A stretch of DNA of 64,000 nt from Olsenella sp. KGMB02461 (GTDB taxonomy: Bacteria > Actinomycetota > Coriobacteriia > Coriobacteriales > Atopobiaceae). The stretch spans positions 1,116,001 to 1,180,000 of the forward strand of contig NZ_JABAHI010000008.1 in the NCBI RefSeq assembly GCF_012584445.1, read 5' to 3'. This document shows positions 60,768-64,000 of the stretch, in pieces. The position numbers and the translations under genes are program-made. How positions within the stretch are numbered: position 1 is the first letter of the stretch; every line of letters starts with the position of its first letter. The notes below the pieces were generated by a model. It was not told the origin of the DNA, ran no database searches, and worked only from the letters and a program-made list of their open reading frames with translations.

Positions 60768-61181
60768 TGCGTCTCGCCTCCTTCATGGGCAGAAGCTTCA
60801 TGGCCTACCCCCTATCAATACCCACTGGCGATACCTGCTGGCACTCCCTGCGGGCGCGAACGGCCGCCAACAAGCAGATGCGAGATGGCGCTGGCATGAG
60901 AAACCACCATCCGGCAGATTTTTAGCCTTGGCACGAGAGGCCGCGAGCGAGCAGAGATCCTGCCACAAAACGCGCTGAACGAGCAGATTTAGGGCTGGAT
61001 CTGCTCGTTTCTGCCCCCTTGTGCCAGAAACGCTGCCGGAAAGACGGCCCTCATGCCAACGGAAAAATGGATCTGCCGGAAAGTAGGCTCTCGTGCCACA
61101 AAAAAAGCGAATCCACCCGCTTGGCGCCCTGCCGAGAAACCCATGCCTTTCCTGCCTGGCATTCGTGGGCCGCCGGGGCGC
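60768..61181. repeat. Second mosaic repeat region, non-coding
   Basis: It holds AACGAGCAGAT / ATCTGCTCGTT (60978-61009), TGCCGGAAAG twice (near 61032 and 61073), CTCGTGCCA and GGCACGAG words, and TGCCGAGAAA at 61130. These words also build the 29.9-30.4 kb region. No gene is seen. Confidence 0.8.
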
Positions 61182-61487
61182 CTACCCGCTCGCCAGAAAG
61201 CGCTCAAGCTCCTGCGTGAAGTCGCGTTTTACCAGCGTAGGGGTGATGTAGACCACCTGGGCCGCGTCGCCCTCCACCCAAAAGGCCACGCGCACGCTGC
61301 CGGCGTCTTTGGAGTTCACTCGGCACTCTTTGAGGGAGTGGCCCTGGAAGGGGTGCTTGGCGGCGCTCTTGCACTTGAAGAAGCCGTTCTCTGCCTGGCT
61401 GGCAAGCATCTGGGGGATGCGGCAGGCCAGATCGGGCCAGCGCCTGAGAGGCCGCGCGCAGCCGCGCTTGTCGAAGGTCACGTTCAT
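61182..61487 (-). CDS. Small protein with possible RelE/ParE-like fold
   Basis: This 101-residue basic protein starts at ATG 61487 behind AGGAGG. It begins MNVTFDKRGCARPLRRWPDL, contains a helix pair (IPQMLASQAENGFFKCKS), and ends with strands and a helix (CRVNSKDAGSVRVAFWVEGDAAQVVYITPTLVKRDFTQELERFL). The order helix-helix-strands with VYI...KRDF at the end is reminiscent of RelE/HigB toxins, but no antitoxin gene is adjacent and catalytic residues cannot be named. Function uncertain. It is divergent from the glycosylase gene. Confidence 0.55.
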   Translation of the reverse strand: MNVTFDKRGCARPLRRWPDLACRIPQMLASQAENGFFKCKSAAKHPFQGHSLKECRVNSKDAGSVRVAFWVEGDAAQVVYITPTLVKRDFTQELERFLASG

Positions 61488-61592
61488 GGGTGCTGCCTCC
61501 TGTCTGAGCCTCAAGATGCGCAACGGACGCCTGGGCGGGTAAGATTTCCGGGTAGGTTTGTGCCCAAAAGCCAGGGGCAGAGAGGAGCACGC

Positions 61593-62144
61593 GTGCAAAC
61601 TCAGCGGGTCACCCACACTTTGGAGGCGGTCTATGACAGCGCCAGCCGCGTGCTGGTGTTGGGCACTATGCCCAGTCCAAAATCTCGGGAGCTGGGGTTT
61701 TACTACGGGCATCCCCAAGACCGCTTCTGGCGGGTGCTGGCAGCGCTCTTTGGCGAGCCGGTGCCAGAGGCTATCGAGGCCAAACGGGCGCTGGTGCTGA
61801 CCCATGGCATCGCCCTTTGGGACGTGCTGGCTTCCTGCCACATCGCCGGGGCATCGGATGCCTCCATCAAGGACGCAGTGCCCAACGACTTGGGACCGCT
61901 GCTCGCTGCCGCGCCCATCCAAGCTGTGGCAACCACCGGGGCTGCGGCGGCACGATTTTATCGGCAGTTCGACAAGCCGCAGTGGCCGGAGCTCGAACAT
62001 GTGGCGCTGCCCTCTACCAGCGCGGCCAACGCATCCATGCGCCTGGATGATCTGATTGTCGCCTATGAGCCTCTAAGAGAGCTGGCGGCCGGGGACAACC
62101 TGTCGAGCCTCGATGACAAGTTGGCGCACCAGCAGGCTTTGTAA
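61593..62144 (+). CDS. Hypoxanthine/uracil-DNA glycosylase (UDG family 6-like)
   Basis: This 183-residue DNA glycosylase has VLVLGTMPSPKSRELGFYYGHPQDRFWRVL, the motif-1 block of the Mug/hypoxanthine-DNA glycosylase group. THGIALWDVLASCHIAGASDASI follows, and the C-terminal motif is LPSTSAANAS. It would remove deaminated bases (hypoxanthine, uracil) from DNA and starts base-excision repair. GTG 61593 has GAGGAG five bases upstream. The open frame runs far upstream but overlaps the opposite gene and has no start signal. The C-terminal 20 residues (AAGDNLSSLDDKLAHQQAL) extend beyond the usual domain. Confidence 0.88.
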   Translation: MQTQRVTHTLEAVYDSASRVLVLGTMPSPKSRELGFYYGHPQDRFWRVLAALFGEPVPEAIEAKRALVLTHGIALWDVLASCHIAGASDASIKDAVPNDLGPLLAAAPIQAVATTGAAAARFYRQFDKPQWPELEHVALPSTSAANASMRLDDLIVAYEPLRELAAGDNLSSLDDKLAHQQAL

Positions 62145-62234
62145 GGTCCCAAGCGGGACGGTTGGCTTAGAGTGAAAGAGTTCTAAGACCGTCGTCTCGC
62201 GCCGTCGACGGACGCGCCATGCAAAGGGGGCCCT

Positions 62235-63470
62235 ATGGAGCAAAAGTGGGACACCACGGTGTTGGTGGGGCAGTCGGGAGGCCCCACTGCCGCCATCAAC
62301 GCCAGTCTTGTTGGGGTGTGGGAAGCCGCCCATAGGCTGGGAGCCCGCGTGGTGGGCATGCGCAACGGCATCGAGGGCTTTTTGGCCGGCACCACGGTGG
62401 ACCTAGACGCCATTGTGAGCGATCCGCTCCAGGCGGAGCTGCTGCGCCACACTCCGGCCTCGTTTTTGGGCAGCTGCCGCTACAAGCTGCCGGATCCCGA
62501 GGATGACGCCACTCCCTATCAGGAGCTTTTCTCACGCTTTGAAGCCCTGGGCGCAGGGGCGGTGCTCTACATTGGCGGCAACGACTCCATGGACACCATC
62601 GAGAAGCTGGCCCGCTACGGCGAGAGCGCAGGAAGCCCCATCCGCTTCATGGGCGTCGCCAAGACCATCGACAACGACCTGATGGGCACCGACCACACCC
62701 CCGGCTATGGCAGCGCTGCCAAGTTTGTGGCCACCTCGGTCCATGAGCTGAGGCGAGATTCCGATACCTACTTTATGAAGTCGGTCACCGTGGTGGAGAT
62801 CATGGGCCGCGATGCTGGCTGGCTCACCGCCGCCGCAGCCCTGGCAGGGGCTCCGGGACAAGACGGCCCCGACCTGTTCCTGCTGCCGGAGGCTCCGGTG
62901 AGCTTGGACGACATCGTTTCTCGGGTAGAAGAGCTCTTCAAAACCCAGAACACCATCATTATCGCGGCCAGCGAGGGCGCCCGCACGCCCACGGGAGAGC
63001 CGCTCTATCAGGACGAGTCGGTGGGTGTGGACGCCTTTGGCCATGTCGCCGCCCAATCTGGCCTCTGTCGCTATCTGGCCGGCGTCGTCAAGGAGCGTCT
63101 GGGAGTCAAGACCCGCGCTGTGGAGCTCTCCACCCTCCAGCGCTGCGCCGCGCATCTGGCCAGCGCCACCGACCTCGCAGAAGCCGCCACCTTGGGCTCC
63201 ACCTCGCTGCAGGCAGCAGCGTCTGGGGCCACTGGCATGCTTTCGGTGATTCACCGCATCTCCGACGACCCCTACGCGGTACGCTATGGTCTCAAAGCCA
63301 TCTCTGATGTGGCCAATGGGGTACGCACCATCCCACGCAGCTGGATCACGCCGGACGGCATGGGCCTCACCCAGGTCTTTTTAGACTACGCACGCCCACT
63401 CATTGCCGGCGAAGTCCATCCCATCTTTGTGGACGGAGTCCCCTGGTACCCCCGTCTTGCCAAGGAGTAG
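62235..63470 (+). CDS. 6-phosphofructokinase, probably pyrophosphate-dependent
   Basis: This 411-residue PFK-A superfamily enzyme has VLVGQSGGPTAAINASLVG (N-terminal glycine loop), LYIGGNDSMDTIEKLA, GVAKTIDNDLMGTDHTPGYGSAA and EIMGRDAGWLTAA. An Asp follows GGN (GGND) where ATP-dependent enzymes have Gly, and Lys sits in AKTIDND. This combination is diagnostic of PPi-dependent PFK. It therefore runs glycolysis or gluconeogenesis reversibly with pyrophosphate, in keeping with an anaerobic economy. AAAGGGGG precedes the ATG. The next gene starts 3 bp after the stop. Confidence 0.92.
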   Translation: MEQKWDTTVLVGQSGGPTAAINASLVGVWEAAHRLGARVVGMRNGIEGFLAGTTVDLDAIVSDPLQAELLRHTPASFLGSCRYKLPDPEDDATPYQELFSRFEALGAGAVLYIGGNDSMDTIEKLARYGESAGSPIRFMGVAKTIDNDLMGTDHTPGYGSAAKFVATSVHELRRDSDTYFMKSVTVVEIMGRDAGWLTAAAALAGAPGQDGPDLFLLPEAPVSLDDIVSRVEELFKTQNTIIIAASEGARTPTGEPLYQDESVGVDAFGHVAAQSGLCRYLAGVVKERLGVKTRAVELSTLQRCAAHLASATDLAEAATLGSTSLQAAASGATGMLSVIHRISDDPYAVRYGLKAISDVANGVRTIPRSWITPDGMGLTQVFLDYARPLIAGEVHPIFVDGVPWYPRLAKE

Positions 63471-63472
63471 CC

Positions 63473-64000
63473 ATGAACAAGCCCACCTTGTCTTCCCTGA
63501 AGCCCGTGGCCATCGGCGCCCTCACGGTCGCTGCCGGCGCCGCGGGAGCCTTTGGCGCCACCAAGCTCGCCCAGCACCTGGCCTTGCGCGCCGACCGCCT
63601 GGTGCCCACCCGTTTTGGTGTAGCCCATCTGTTCACCACCACCGACTCTGAAGGCCGCCTTATGCGCGTGCTCTCAGTAGGCGGCGGCTGGCAATCGGTG
63701 ATGTATCTGGATGACCCAGACGAGCCCGTGGCGGCCCATAGCCGCGGCTTAGACGTCATCTTCTCCCCTGAGCTGGCCGCCCAGGGCGTCCATCCCAAAA
63801 ACGTGCTGGTGGTAGGCGGCGCCGGCTGCTGCTGGCCGCGCCACGCCATCAAGGAGCACGAGGATCTCTCCATCACCGTGTGCGAGATCGACCCCATGAT
63901 CATCGAGATCGCGCGCCGAGAGTTCCACTTAGACCACGCCATCGAGTTCGCAGGCACTTTGCCTTCCGGCGAGCCGCGCCTGAAGGTGGTGCAGGAGGAC
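63473..64000 (+). CDS. Spermidine synthase-like methyltransferase-fold protein, 3' part outside window
   Basis: The first 176 residues are visible. An N-terminal hydrophobic segment (LKPVAIGALTVAAGAAGAFGA) may anchor it. After VLSVGGGWQSVMYLDDPDEPV comes the SAM-binding-fold nucleotide loop VLVVGGAGCCWPRHAIKEHEDLSI and VCEIDPMIIEIARREFHL, as in spermidine synthase family proteins. Fold family is clear. True polyamine synthesis is not, because many such proteins have other roles. AAGGAG inside the PFK 3' end precedes the ATG, so the two genes are translationally coupled. Confidence 0.8.
   Translation, partial: MNKPTLSSLKPVAIGALTVAAGAAGAFGATKLAQHLALRADRLVPTRFGVAHLFTTTDSEGRLMRVLSVGGGWQSVMYLDDPDEPVAAHSRGLDVIFSPELAAQGVHPKNVLVVGGAGCCWPRHAIKEHEDLSITVCEIDPMIIEIARREFHLDHAIEFAGTLPSGEPRLKVVQED

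Overview
The window looks like a chromosomal segment of a GC-rich actinobacterium of the class Coriobacteriia, perhaps close to Olsenella/Atopobium. This is an inference. It rests on high-GC codon use, anaerobic metabolism (pyruvate:ferredoxin oxidoreductase, a pyrophosphate-type phosphofructokinase, a 2-hydroxyacyl-CoA dehydratase subunit), and surface proteins ending in IPKTGD or in a DDGTPLA...WIWVLGA tail. No rRNA, tRNA, CRISPR array or complete insertion sequence was seen.

Layout. At 0-3.5 kb a leftward operon encodes D-galactonate-type catabolism: KDPGal aldolase, galactitol-family PTS IIA, IIB and IIC, and galactonate dehydratase. The IIC gene has an in-frame amber codon. nifJ (3.9-7.6 kb) and a divergent ClC-family gene follow. 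At 9.3-14.3 kb is an oxalate module: an AEC carrier and oxalyl-CoA decarboxylase on the minus strand, with formyl-CoA transferase divergent. At 14.9-31 kb are a possible nuclease-fold protein, a large MacB-like ABC transporter with an unusual external domain, ArsR and MarR regulators, a lipoprotein, a DUF2974 hydrolase, a CmpB-like membrane protein, a nitroreductase, an orphan HgdB-like subunit, a GPP34 protein and an SRAP DNA-crosslink protease. At 31.3-35 kb are a butanol-dehydrogenase-type enzyme and a LysR/MFS divergent pair.

At 35.3-39.2 kb lies a clearly AT-rich island. It carries a 758-residue B12-binding-like radical SAM enzyme, a previously easily missed 39-codon gene with a strong ribosome-binding site, a hairpin, and an MFS exporter. 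This is read as a candidate ribosomally made, post-translationally modified peptide (RiPP) cluster and is the best candidate for a new system here.

From 39.4 to 64 kb are a 5'-truncated surface-protein gene, YaaA, a Pth2-type peptidyl-tRNA hydrolase, a CDF metal transporter, ribokinase, a DUF4143 ATPase behind a 17-bp-arm palindrome, a 1701-residue sortase-type surface protein, YjdF with a possible riboswitch, EttA, an ABC/two-component cluster whose histidine kinase lacks recognisable ATP-binding boxes, a DUF3810 metallopeptidase-like protein, a hypoxanthine-DNA glycosylase, a PPi-type phosphofructokinase and the start of a spermidine-synthase-like gene.

The repeat content is striking. There are four copies of an 80-106 bp palindromic element with a fixed shell and centre but a changing, still paired stem (43.7-52.7 kb). 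A 10-mer, TTTCTCGGCA, occurs at least 11 times on both strands, inside and outside genes. Two distant intergenic regions (30 and 61 kb) share a mosaic of inverted-repeat words, and a hairpin cluster follows frc.
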